From the NCBI GenBank assembly GCA_021166725.1, contig JAJPES010000052.1:1-64000 (forward strand): 64,000 nt of DNA, read 5' to 3'. The translations under genes and the position numbers were made by a program. Each line of letters opens with the position of its first letter. The first letter of the stretch is position 1. The notes beneath the pieces were generated by a model. The model was given only the letters and a program-made list of their open reading frames with translations, was not told the origin of the DNA and did no database searches. This DNA is from Burkholderiaceae bacterium (lineage in GTDB: Bacteria > Pseudomonadota > Gammaproteobacteria > Burkholderiales > Burkholderiaceae_E). Shown here in pieces: positions 1 through 9,703 of this stretch.

Positions 1-34
1 CGGTTTCGTTAAGCGAAACCGTGGTCTGACCCCG
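1..34. repeat. Right half of a palindromic intergenic repeat at the window edge
   Basis: Positions 1-21 form a perfect 8-bp hairpin (CGGTTTCG, loop TTAAG, CGAAACCG). It is followed at 22-32 by TGGTCTGACCC. If the palindrome is symmetric, the mirror sequence GGGTCAGACCA should lie just outside the left edge. The element sits upstream of lon, where the end of the previous gene (clpX in most relatives) would be expected, so it may act as a terminator or mRNA 3'-end structure. Confidence 0.5.
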
Positions 35-35
35 G

Positions 36-71
36 TTTTCCCTTCTTCCCCCTTCCCCCTTCCCCTCCTCA
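36..71. repeat. CTTCCCC heptad repeat
   Basis: A pyrimidine-rich tract of about five imperfect CTTCCCC/CCCTTCC units. The same heptad, in either orientation, recurs at 26,455-26,490, 26,522-26,546 and 49,948-49,980. All sites are at or between gene ends. No function is evident. Confidence 0.6.
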
Positions 72-110
72 AAGCGTTATCCTCAAGCGGACCCCACGGA
101 TCGTGGTTCG

Positions 111-138
111 CTTGAAATCCCCCGGTGCGCCGCAACAT
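111..138 (+). promoter_or_regulatory. Possible heat-shock (sigma-32) promoter of lon
   Basis: CTTGAAA at 111-117 matches the sigma-32 -35 consensus exactly. CAACAT at 133-138 is a 4/6 match to the CCCCAT -10 core at a 15-bp spacing. Transcription from here would leave a leader of about 20 bases before the lon start at 166. lon is a sigma-32 regulon gene in many proteobacteria. The weak -10 keeps this tentative. Confidence 0.35.
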
Positions 139-165
139 CGCCGGGGAGACTACCTGGAGATCCGA

Positions 166-2577
<2,412 letters not shown>

Positions 2578-2663
2578 AAAAGACCGCGTCGTCTCGACGG
2601 CGCATCGCGTGCGGAATCGGCTTCCGCGCGCGGTGCGTTTTCGAATCGCACGCCGGGTGTTTT

Positions 2664-2696
2664 CGATGTGCGGTCGAGGCATATCCGATGTGCGGT
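2664..2696 (+). promoter_or_regulatory. Direct repeat upstream of the hupB promoter
   Basis: CGATGTGCGGT occurs twice, at 2664-2674 and 2686-2696. The repeats are 22 bp apart start to start (about two helical turns), and the second ends 7 bp before the hupB -35 box. The spacing and placement suggest a binding site for a dimeric or tandem regulator. The regulator is unknown. Confidence 0.45.
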
Positions 2697-2703
2697 AATC
2701 GGC

Positions 2704-2732
2704 TTGACACTCATGGGAGGCGGCGATTTAAT
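2704..2732 (+). promoter_or_regulatory. Sigma-70 promoter of hupB
   Basis: TTGACA (2704-2709), a 17-bp spacer, then TTTAAT (2727-2732). The -35 is a perfect consensus and the -10 is close. It lies about 118 bp upstream of the hupB GTG start, in the 272-bp lon-hupB gap, giving hupB its own promoter and a leader of about 110 nt. Confidence 0.75.
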
Positions 2733-2849
2733 ACGGCTCCCATTTCGCTGCGCCCGACGTGCGCGCGACGCATCGCGGCGATCCGCGCAACGCGCCTCGC
2801 GCGTTCGGAAGATGCCGCCTGAACGAACACGACGACCCAGGGAGACTCC

Positions 2850-3122
2850 GTGAACAAGACCGAAATGATCGACCACATCGCACGGCAGGCAGACATCTCG
2901 AAAGCCGCTGCCGGTCGCGCGCTCGATGCGCTAGTGGGGGCGATCAGGACGACCTTGAAGAAGGGAGGCACGGTCACCCTCGTCGGTTTCGGCACCTTCG
3001 CCGTCGGCAAGCGCGTGGCTCGCAGCGGACGCAATCCGCGCACCGGCGAGGCGATCAAGATCCGCGCCGCCAAGGTCCCGAAGTTCCGCCCTGGCAAGGC
3101 GCTGAAGGACTCGATCAACTGA
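2850..3122 (+). CDS. hupB: DNA-binding protein HU-beta
   Basis: Small basic nucleoid protein that bends DNA as a dimer; 90 aa, the family length. It starts [11 protein letters not shown], the usual HU N-terminus, from a GTG codon with GGGAGA just upstream. The central GFGTF and the arm motif GRNPRTGE are the HU/IHF signature; the arm intercalates in the minor groove. The gene follows lon, as in E. coli and Burkholderiales, but has its own consensus promoter at 2704-2732. Two tRNA genes follow 60 bp downstream. Confidence 0.97.
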   Translation: MNKTEMIDHIARQADISKAAAGRALDALVGAIRTTLKKGGTVTLVGFGTFAVGKRVARSGRNPRTGEAIKIRAAKVPKFRPGKALKDSIN

Positions 3123-3181
3123 AGGAACACTTTCTGCTATAGTTGCGTGCTTCGCAGCGCCCGCGATTGCTTCGTGACTTC

Positions 3182-3257
3182 GGGTGCTTAGCTCAGCCGG
3201 TAGAGCGGCGCCCTTACAAGGCGTAGGTCGGGAGTTCGATCCTCTCAGCACCCACCA
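3182..3257 (+). tRNA. tRNA-Val (anticodon TAC)
   Basis: 76 nt including an encoded CCA. The acceptor stem GGGTGCT pairs with AGCACCC. The anticodon stem GCGCC/GGCGT encloses loop CTTACAA with anticodon TAC at 3215-3217. The T-loop TTCGATC and D-arm GCTCAGCCGGTAGAGC are standard. A possible -10 (TATAGT, 3138-3143) lies upstream. A tRNA-Asp follows 57 bp downstream. Confidence 0.97.
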
Positions 3258-3314
3258 GATCCCGCAGCCGGGGAGCTTTACGCGAGCCGTCGAAGGCGCT
3301 GCATCGTACGGCAC

Positions 3315-3391
3315 GGAGTGGTAGTTCAGTTGGTTAGAATACCGGCCTGTCACGCCGGGGGTCGCGGGTTCGAGTCCCGTCCACTCCGCCA
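3315..3391 (+). tRNA. tRNA-Asp (anticodon GTC)
   Basis: 77 nt with encoded CCA. Acceptor stem GGAGTGG pairs with CCACTCC, the anticodon loop is CTGTCAC with GTC, and the T-arm GCGGGTTCGAGTCCCGT is canonical. It is probably co-transcribed with tRNA-Val; the intrinsic terminator at 3432-3457 closes the unit. Confidence 0.97.
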
Positions 3392-3431
3392 ACTTCCGGA
3401 AGCGGGCCGAGCCCAGCTTCCCGCCGACCGG

Positions 3432-3457
3432 GGCGAACGAGAGTTCGCCTTTTTTTT
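3432..3457 (+). terminator. Intrinsic terminator of the tRNA-Val/tRNA-Asp unit
   Basis: GGCGAAC, loop GAGA, GTTCGCC gives a perfect 7-bp stem, followed directly by eight T residues (3450-3457). It lies between tRNA-Asp and the start of ppiD. It is the cleanest intrinsic terminator I found in the window. Confidence 0.9.
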
Positions 3458-3471
3458 CGGACCCTCAGCGC

Positions 3472-5394
3472 ATGTTCGAATGGATCCGTAAGCATCAGCG
3501 CTTGATGCAGCTGCTGTTGCTGCTGCTGATCTTTCCCGCCTTCGCCTTCTTCGGCATCCAGGGCTACGAGCGGTTCTTCTCCAGCGAGGGCGCGCTTGCC
3601 ACCGTCGGCGACGCGAAGATCACGCGGCAGGATTTCGAGATGGCGCAACGCCAGCAGAGCGAGCAGCTGCGCCAGGCGCTCGGCGATCGCTTCGACTCGT
3701 CGATGCTGGAAACGCCGCAGGCGCGCCAGCGCATCCTCGATTCGCTGATCGCGCAGCGCGCGCTGCTGATCGACGCCATCGACCATCGCGTGGTCGTTCC
3801 CGATTCGCGGCTTCGCGCAACGATCCGCGCAACCGGCCTCGGCGGCACCGAAGGCGCTTTCGATTTCGATCGCTATCGCAATGCGCTGCGCGCGCGCGGC
3901 CAGTCGGAGGCGGCCTTCGAGGCGGAGATGCGCCGCGAGATCGCGTTGCAGACGATGCCCGAAGCGATCGCGCAGACGGTTACCGTGCCCGCGTCGGTAG
4001 TCGACGCGGTGATCGCGTTCGCCGAGCAGACGCGCGACGTGCGGCAGCTGCTGATTGCGCCGGATACGTTCGCGAAGGACATCGAGCCCACCGACGAACA
4101 GCTTGCTGCCTGGTACGAGCGCAATGCGGCGTCTTTCGAGGAACCCGAGCACGCGAAGGTGGCCTACGTCGTGCTCACCCAGGAAGCGATCGCGCGCAAC
4201 ATCGATGTGTCCGCGGACGATGCTCGCAGCTATTACGAACAGAACAAGGCGCGCTTCACCACCGCCGAGCAGCGTCGCGCCAGCCACATCCTGATCCGGG
4301 TCGATCCGGGTGCCAGCGCCGAGCAGCGCGAGGCGGCACGCGCGAAGGCCGAAGCAATCGAACGCAAGCTGAAGGAGGGCGCCGAATTCGCGCAGCTCGC
4401 GCGCACCGAGTCGCAGGACCCGGGATCGGCCAACGCCGGAGGCGACCTCGGCTTCTTCACGCGCGACATGATGGTCCAGCCTTTCGCCGACGCCGCGTTC
4501 GGCCTGCAGGTGGGCCAGACGAGCGGCATCGTCGAGACCGAGTTCGGCTTTCACATCATCCGCGTCACCGACATCCGGCCGGCCACCCAGAAGAGCTTCG
4601 AATCGGTGCGCCCCGAGATCGAGAACGAGATCCGTACCCAGCTGGCTGCCACGCGCTACGCCGAGGCGGCGGACACGTTCAGCAACCTCGTCTACGAGCA
4701 GCCGGACTCGCTCGAGCCCGCGGCGAAGCGCTTCGGGCTGAAGATCGAGACGGCCGACGTCGGGCGCGACGGAAACCCGCAGTTGCCGCGCGAGAATCCG
4801 CTGAACGACCGGCGCCTGCTGCAGGCGCTGTTCCGTAGCGACTCGATCGAAAGCAAGAACAACACCGAGGCGGTCGACGTCGGGTCGAACCGACTGGCCT
4901 CCGCGCGCATCGTCGAGTACCACCCCGCGCGCCGCCGTCCCTTCGAAGAGGTGAAGGACGAAGTGCGCAAGCGGCTGGTCGCCGAGCAGGCGCACGAGCG
5001 CGCGGTGAAGGCCGGCGAAGAGCGGCTGGCGCAGTTGCGCAAGGGCGAGGGTGCGAAGCCCGGCGACTTCGGCGCCCAGCGCAGCGTTCGTCGCAGTGCA
5101 CCCGGCGATTTCCCGGTTGCCGCGCTCGAACCGGTATTCCGCGCACCCGCCGATTCGCTTCCTGCCTACGTCGGTGTCGACCTCGGCGCGCAGGGCTACG
5201 CGCTGTACGAGATCGTCCGTGTCACGCCGCCCGACCCGTCGCTGGTGGCGCAGCGACGCGATGCGTACCGGCAGCAGCTGTCGCAGGCGTACTCGCAGCA
5301 GCTGCTCGGCGACTACGTCGCATCGGTGATCGCCGACGCGAAGGTGGTGCGCTACCCGGAGCGTCTCGGCGGCAACGACAACGAGAACCCCTGA
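3472..5394 (+). CDS. ppiD: Periplasmic folding chaperone / peptidyl-prolyl isomerase PpiD
   Basis: Inner-membrane-anchored periplasmic chaperone of the SurA/PpiD family; 640 aa. Residues 11-29 form a single N-terminal membrane anchor after a short basic tail, giving the cytoplasm-in orientation typical of PpiD. A SurA-N-like chaperone region is followed by a parvulin domain at about 270-365 (ASHILIRVD, GGDLGFF, GFHIIRV) and a second chaperone-like C-terminal region. It begins 15 bases after the tRNA terminator. The lon-hupB-ppiD order is also that of E. coli, here with tRNAs inserted between. It converges with mnmH. Confidence 0.93.
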   Translation: MFEWIRKHQRLMQLLLLLLIFPAFAFFGIQGYERFFSSEGALATVGDAKITRQDFEMAQRQQSEQLRQALGDRFDSSMLETPQARQRILDSLIAQRALLIDAIDHRVVVPDSRLRATIRATGLGGTEGAFDFDRYRNALRARGQSEAAFEAEMRREIALQTMPEAIAQTVTVPASVVDAVIAFAEQTRDVRQLLIAPDTFAKDIEPTDEQLAAWYERNAASFEEPEHAKVAYVVLTQEAIARNIDVSADDARSYYEQNKARFTTAEQRRASHILIRVDPGASAEQREAARAKAEAIERKLKEGAEFAQLARTESQDPGSANAGGDLGFFTRDMMVQPFADAAFGLQVGQTSGIVETEFGFHIIRVTDIRPATQKSFESVRPEIENEIRTQLAATRYAEAADTFSNLVYEQPDSLEPAAKRFGLKIETADVGRDGNPQLPRENPLNDRRLLQALFRSDSIESKNNTEAVDVGSNRLASARIVEYHPARRRPFEEVKDEVRKRLVAEQAHERAVKAGEERLAQLRKGEGAKPGDFGAQRSVRRSAPGDFPVAALEPVFRAPADSLPAYVGVDLGAQGYALYEIVRVTPPDPSLVAQRRDAYRQQLSQAYSQQLLGDYVASVIADAKVVRYPERLGGNDNENP

Positions 5395-5404
5395 TCGCTG
5401 CGCT

Positions 5405-5426
5405 CTCGGCGGCGCGCGCCGCCGAG
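5405..5426. other. Perfect GC-rich palindrome between convergent genes
   Basis: A 22-bp perfect palindrome (arm CTCGGCGGCGC) sits between the ends of ppiD and mnmH. It has no T tract on either side, so a bidirectional transcription stop is possible but not shown by the sequence. Confidence 0.35.
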
Positions 5427-5439
5427 CGCGGCGCCCCTG

Positions 5440-6528
5440 TCACGGGGTCGGCGCTACATCCGCTGCCCGCCGCGTCCGGTCGATGAGTTCGACGGCGGCG
5501 CGATCCAGCGTGACGTCGGCTGCGTCCACGTCGAGCGCGGCGCCCGAATCGATCTGCGAGTAGTTCTGGCGCGTCGAACGCGCATAGGCCGGGTCGTAGT
5601 GCACCGACAGCATCGATTCGACGAAGTCGTGCCAGCGTCCGGCGCGCGCCATCTCCTTCCAGGCGTCGAGGCGCGCGCGTCCGTGCAATTGCAGCAGTCG
5701 ATCCAGGCGTTCGAACAGCCGGTCCGGGTTCTCGACGAAATGGCTGTACTCGTCGAGCAACAGGCGAGCGCGGACGTCGATCGCTGCACGAAGGCTCGTG
5801 CAGGGTGCGGCGCGCATCGCGTCGATGACCGCGTCGGGCACGTGGCAGCGGCCGACGCGGCGGCTTTCCGACTCGACGAACACCACGCGGTCCGCCTCGA
5901 AGCGGCGCAGTGCATCCCACAGCCGCGTCTCGAAGGCCTTCTGCGAGGGCTGCGACCCGTCGGGCAGCAGGCCGAGCACGGAGCCCCGGTGACGCGCGAT
6001 CGCCTCCAGATCGAGCACCTGTTCGCCGCGTTCGGCCAGGCGCTGCAGCAGGCGGCTCTTGCCGCTGCCGGTGGGGCCGGCGACGACGTGCCAGTGCAGC
6101 CGCGACGGCAGCCGCACGAGTTCGTCCATCACGTGCCGGCGGAATTCGCGATAGCCGCCGTCGACGACACTGGTGCGCCAGCCGATCGCGGCGAACACGG
6201 TGGCGAGCGAATCGGAGCGATTGCCGCCGCGCCAGCAGTAGACGAGCGGGCGCCAGGCGGGCGGGCAGTCGGCGAAGGCGTGCTCGATCAGCGAAGCGAT
6301 GTTGCGCGAGACGATCGCCGCACCCGTACGCCGGGCGACGAAGGCCGATTGCTGCTTGTAGATCGTGCCGACGAGCGCCCGCTCGGCGTCGTCGAGCACC
6401 GGTGCGCTGATCGCGCTCGGCAGATGGTCGTCGGCGAACTCGGCCGGGCTGCGTGCATCGACGATCGCGTCGAAGTGCGCGTCCGGGGCGAATGCCTGGG
6501 CGATCGCGATGCGTTGCGGCGTCTTCAC
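5440..6528 (-). CDS. mnmH: tRNA 2-selenouridine synthase
   Basis: Converts 2-thiouridine at the tRNA wobble position to 2-selenouridine via a geranylated intermediate, using selenophosphate; 362 aa. An N-terminal rhodanese domain carries the catalytic Cys98 in YCWRGG (Cys97 in E. coli SelU). A P-loop GPTGSGKS lies at 151-158. The GTG at 6528 was chosen because it gives the family length and N-terminus; the frame stays open far upstream over the divergent neighbour. It implies a selenophosphate supply (SelD) elsewhere in the genome. Confidence 0.9.
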   Translation of the reverse strand: MKTPQRIAIAQAFAPDAHFDAIVDARSPAEFADDHLPSAISAPVLDDAERALVGTIYKQQSAFVARRTGAAIVSRNIASLIEHAFADCPPAWRPLVYCWRGGNRSDSLATVFAAIGWRTSVVDGGYREFRRHVMDELVRLPSRLHWHVVAGPTGSGKSRLLQRLAERGEQVLDLEAIARHRGSVLGLLPDGSQPSQKAFETRLWDALRRFEADRVVFVESESRRVGRCHVPDAVIDAMRAAPCTSLRAAIDVRARLLLDEYSHFVENPDRLFERLDRLLQLHGRARLDAWKEMARAGRWHDFVESMLSVHYDPAYARSTRQNYSQIDSGAALDVDAADVTLDRAAVELIDRTRRAADVAPTP

Positions 6529-6617
6529 GCGCGCGTTCCCCGCCCGGCGCTGCTTCGTCGCGGTCGCGACCTCGCGCAACGAAGCGTCGACGAAAAACCC
6601 GTAGAATTCATGATGGT

Positions 6618-7085
6618 ATGAAAGTATTCGATCTTTCCTGCGAACGCGGGCACGCCTTCGAGGGTTGGTTCGCGTCGGCCGAAGCCTTCGACGAGCAGAT
6701 CGCGCGCTCGCTGGTGCATTGTCCCGTCTGCGAGAGCGCGAAGGTGCGCCGCACGCCGAGTGCGCCGCGGCTGAATCTGTCGAACGCGCCCGAAGCGCGC
6801 CCGTCGCAGCCCGTGGCAAAAGCGCCGGGGGCGCAGACCACGGCGATGCCCACCGATACGCAACTGCGCGCGTTGTGGCTCGAGGCGGCGCGGCATCTCG
6901 TGCGCAACACCGAGGACGTCGGCGAGCGCTTTGCCGAAGAGGCGCGTCGCATCCATTACCAGGAAGCACCCGAGCGCGGAATCCGCGGCGTGACCACCGC
7001 CGAACAGCGAGCCGAACTCGCCGACGAAGGCATCGACGTCTTCAGCTTCCCGATCCCGGCAGCGGCCGAAGAGCCGCTGCAGTAG
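6618..7085 (+). CDS. DUF1178 family zinc-ribbon-like protein
   Basis: 155-aa cytoplasmic protein of unknown function, of the DUF1178 family common in proteobacteria. The N-terminus MKVFDLSCERGH is typical, with Cys8 plus a CPVC pair (35-38) that could form a metal-binding knuckle. A variable Pro/Ala linker follows, then a conserved helical C-terminus containing ERFAEEARRIHY and a final FSFPIP. It is divergent from mnmH, with 89 bp between starts. Confidence 0.8.
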   Translation: MKVFDLSCERGHAFEGWFASAEAFDEQIARSLVHCPVCESAKVRRTPSAPRLNLSNAPEARPSQPVAKAPGAQTTAMPTDTQLRALWLEAARHLVRNTEDVGERFAEEARRIHYQEAPERGIRGVTTAEQRAELADEGIDVFSFPIPAAAEEPLQ

Positions 7086-7114
7086 CGGCGCCCGGCCGCG
7101 CGGCGCTCGCGCCG

Positions 7115-7807
7115 TCATCGACGGTACTGGCGCTCGCCGAACAGCACTTCTTGCGCCTTCTCGTCCATCGTCGGCTTGCGCCGGTCGGCCAGCACGGTGA
7201 TCGCGCGCTGCACGGCCGGACGTTCGGCGATCGTCTCGAACCATCGCTGCACGTTCGGGTAGTCGTCCAGCGCCACGCCCTGGTTAGCGTGCGACCGGAT
7301 CCATGGCCAGGTCGCGATGTCGGCGATCGAATATTCGCCAGCCGCCAGCCAGTCACCGGTGGCGGCAAGGCGCCGATCGAGCACTCCGTACAGCCGCTTC
7401 GCCTCGTTCGTGTAGCGTTCGATGCCGTAGGCGATCTTCTGCGGCGCGTAGTTGCGGAAGTGGTGTGCCTGCCCGAGCATCGGCCCGACGCCGCCCATCT
7501 GGAACATCAGCCACTGCAGCACTTCGTACTTTCCACGGGTGTCTTGCGGCAGGAAACGGCCGGTCTTCGCGGCCAGATAGACGAGGATCGCGCCCGACTC
7601 GAACAGCGGGATGGGCTCGCCGCCGGGGCCTTCGTCGTCGACGATCGCCGGGATCTTGTTGTTCGGGCTGATCGCGAGGAAGTCGGGCGAGAACTGGTCG
7701 CCGGCGGAGATGTCGATCGCGTGCACCGCGTAGGGCAGTTCGCACTCCTCGAGCAGGATGTGGACCTTGTGGCCGTTGGGCGTCGGCCAGCTGTAGAGGT
7801 CGATCAT
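7115..7807 (-). CDS. Glutathione S-transferase family (YfcG/YghU-like) protein
   Basis: 230-aa protein with an N-terminal thioredoxin fold and a helical GST C-terminus. The motif WPTPNGHKV puts Thr9 and Asn11 where E. coli YfcG uses them to bind glutathione; no active-site Cys is present. The NKIPAIVD cis-Pro loop and the ESGAI glutathione gamma-Glu site are clear. It is the last gene of a leftward operon (hydroxyacyl-CoA dehydrogenase, enoyl-CoA hydratase, phosphotransferase, GST), and its ATG overlaps the previous stop by 4 bp. YfcG-type proteins are disulfide-bond oxidoreductases; the substrate here is unknown. Confidence 0.88.
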   Translation of the reverse strand: MIDLYSWPTPNGHKVHILLEECELPYAVHAIDISAGDQFSPDFLAISPNNKIPAIVDDEGPGGEPIPLFESGAILVYLAAKTGRFLPQDTRGKYEVLQWLMFQMGGVGPMLGQAHHFRNYAPQKIAYGIERYTNEAKRLYGVLDRRLAATGDWLAAGEYSIADIATWPWIRSHANQGVALDDYPNVQRWFETIAERPAVQRAITVLADRRKPTMDEKAQEVLFGERQYRR

Positions 7808-8886
7808 CCCTTGACTCCCTGCGCGATGCGCCAGCCGAGTTCGGCGAGCGGGCGCGCCCGGCGTCCGGCATCGACGGCCTTCGCGTTCGATGCGGTGCCC
7901 TCGACGGCGCGCTTCATGATGCCCTGCAGGATCGCGGCCAGCCGAAACAGGTTGTACGCAAGGTAGAAATCCCAGTACTCGAGTACGCGCGACGGGTCGC
8001 GTCCGGTGCGCTGGCAGTAGCGTTCGACGTAGTCGCGCTCGGCCGGGATGCCGAGCGCGGCGTGATCGAGGCCGGCGATTCCGCGGAACTGCCCCGGCTC
8101 GATGTGCCAGGCCATGCAGTGGTAGGAGAAGTCGGCCAACGGGTGGCCGAGCGTGGACAGTTCCCAGTCGAGGATCGCGCGAATGCGCGGCGCCTGCGCG
8201 TCGAAGACGAGGTTGTCGAGGCGGAAGTCGCCGTGCACGATCGATGTCTCGTCACCGGGCGGAAGATGCGCCGGCAGCCATTCGATCAGCCGGTTCATCG
8301 CCTCGATCGCTTCGGTCTCCGATGCCTGGTACTGGCTGCTCCAGCGCGCGATCTGGCGCGCGAAGTAGTTGCCGGGCCGGCCGAAGCCGCCGAGTCCGAT
8401 CGCCTCGGGGTCGATCGAGTGCAGTGCGGCGATCACGCGGTTCATTTCGTCGTAGATCGCAGCGCGCTCGTCGCGGGTGGACTGCGGCAGCGACTGGTCC
8501 CACAACACGCGACCGTCGACGTGCTCCATCACGTAGAACGCGCGGCCGATCACCGCTTCGTTCTCGCACAGGGCGTGAACGCGCGGCACCGGCAGGTCGG
8601 TGCGCGCAAGCGCTTCCAGCACGCGGAACTCGCGCTCGATGGCGTGCGCGGACGGCAACAGGCGGGCCGCCGGGGCGGGCTTCGAGCGCATCACGTAGCG
8701 CGCCGCGGGTGTCGTCAGCAGGTAGGTCGGGTTCGACTGGCCTCCGCGGAACAACTCGACCTCGAGCGGACCGGCGTAGCCTTCGACGTGCGCGGCGAGC
8801 CAGCGTCCGAGCGACTCGACGTCGACGCGAAGCCGCTCGGGCACGGTCGTCGTGCCAACGTTCTCGTTCTCGCCGCTGGCGCTCAT
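7804..8886 (-). CDS. APH/ACAD10-like phosphotransferase family protein
   Basis: 360-aa kinase-fold protein related to aminoglycoside phosphotransferases and to the N-terminal domain of ACAD10/11. The Brenner-type catalytic loop HGDFRLDNLVFD is followed by the metal-binding ILDWELS. In ACAD10/11 this domain phosphorylates 4-hydroxyacyl groups, so with an enoyl-CoA hydratase and hydroxyacyl-CoA dehydrogenase upstream a role in acyl-CoA catabolism is more likely than antibiotic resistance. The ATG at 8886 has GAGGAGG 7 bases upstream; longer in-frame versions lack this. Confidence 0.85.
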   Translation of the reverse strand: MSASGENENVGTTTVPERLRVDVESLGRWLAAHVEGYAGPLEVELFRGGQSNPTYLLTTPAARYVMRSKPAPAARLLPSAHAIEREFRVLEALARTDLPVPRVHALCENEAVIGRAFYVMEHVDGRVLWDQSLPQSTRDERAAIYDEMNRVIAALHSIDPEAIGLGGFGRPGNYFARQIARWSSQYQASETEAIEAMNRLIEWLPAHLPPGDETSIVHGDFRLDNLVFDAQAPRIRAILDWELSTLGHPLADFSYHCMAWHIEPGQFRGIAGLDHAALGIPAERDYVERYCQRTGRDPSRVLEYWDFYLAYNLFRLAAILQGIMKRAVEGTASNAKAVDAGRRARPLAELGWRIAQGVKG

Positions 8887-8905
8887 CGCTTCCTCCTCGG
8901 GGCGG

Positions 8906-9700
8906 TCATTGCGGTTCGCTGCCGTCGAAGCGCGGTGCACGCTTGTCGAGGAACGCTGCGATTCCCTCGGCGGCGTCTTCGTGAAAGAGCGACGCGACGA
9001 ACGCGTCGCGTTCCCGCTGCTGGCGCTGGACGAGCGCCGCACGTTCGTCGTCCGACAACAGCGACTTGATTCGAGCCAGCGCAAAGGCGGGCCCGCGCGC
9101 GAGCCGCTCGCCGCGCGCCAGCGCCGCATCGAGCGCGCTTCCGGGTTCGACGAGTTCGTTGACCAGGCCCGCCGAGTGCAGGCGCGCGGCGCCGATCGGC
9201 TCGCCGGTGGACAGCCATTCGTAGGCGAGCGGGTAGGGGACGCGGTGGCCCAGGAACCAGCTCGACCCGCCGTCGGGGCTCAATCCGATGCGCACGTACG
9301 ACATCGCGAAGCGCGCGTCGCGGGCGGCGACCACCAGGTCGCAGGCGAGCACGAGCGAGAAGCCGGCGCCGGCGGCAGCGCCTTCCACGGCGGCGATCAC
9401 CGGCTTCGGACAATCGCGGATCGCGAGTACCCAGCGATTGAGCAGGTCGATCGACGCGGCCTGCAGCGCGGGGTTCCTCGTGCGGTTCTCCTGCAGCCGG
9501 TTCAGGTTGCCGCCGGCGCAGAAGTGCTCGCCGTCGCCGGCGAGGACCACGGCGCGCACCTGCGCGTCTTCGGCGGCGCGCGCGAAGGCGTCGATACCCG
9601 CGGCATAGACGTCGGGGTGCAGCGCGTTGCGCGCTCCCGGATTGGAGATGCGCAGCACCAGGACGGCGCCACGGCGCTCGTCGAGCAGCCGCGCCGACAC
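8906..9700 (-). CDS. Enoyl-CoA hydratase/isomerase family protein
   Basis: 264-aa crotonase-fold enzyme acting on CoA thioesters. The first oxyanion-hole segment is GDGEHFCAGGNL and the second is AVEGAAAGAGFSLVLACD, where crotonases keep their glycine-rich turn. The usual first catalytic Glu is not obvious, so the reaction (hydration, isomerisation or dehalogenation) is uncertain. It starts at GTG 9700, three bases past the stop of the upstream hydroxyacyl-CoA dehydrogenase gene, implying co-translation. Confidence 0.88.
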   Translation of the reverse strand: MSARLLDERRGAVLVLRISNPGARNALHPDVYAAGIDAFARAAEDAQVRAVVLAGDGEHFCAGGNLNRLQENRTRNPALQAASIDLLNRWVLAIRDCPKPVIAAVEGAAAGAGFSLVLACDLVVAARDARFAMSYVRIGLSPDGGSSWFLGHRVPYPLAYEWLSTGEPIGAARLHSAGLVNELVEPGSALDAALARGERLARGPAFALARIKSLLSDDERAALVQRQQRERDAFVASLFHEDAAEGIAAFLDKRAPRFDGSEPQ

Positions 9701-9703
9701 CGG

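Noticed and set aside
3334-4995. Antisense open frame of 553 codons covering a tRNA and most of ppiD
   Set aside because: It runs through the tRNA-Asp gene and the terminator, has an Arg/Leu-rich shadow composition, and PpiD is clearly the coding frame.
7804-8886. Aminoglycoside resistance gene
   Set aside because: The kinase-fold protein is of the ACAD10-like branch and sits in an acyl-CoA operon; sequence context argues against drug resistance.
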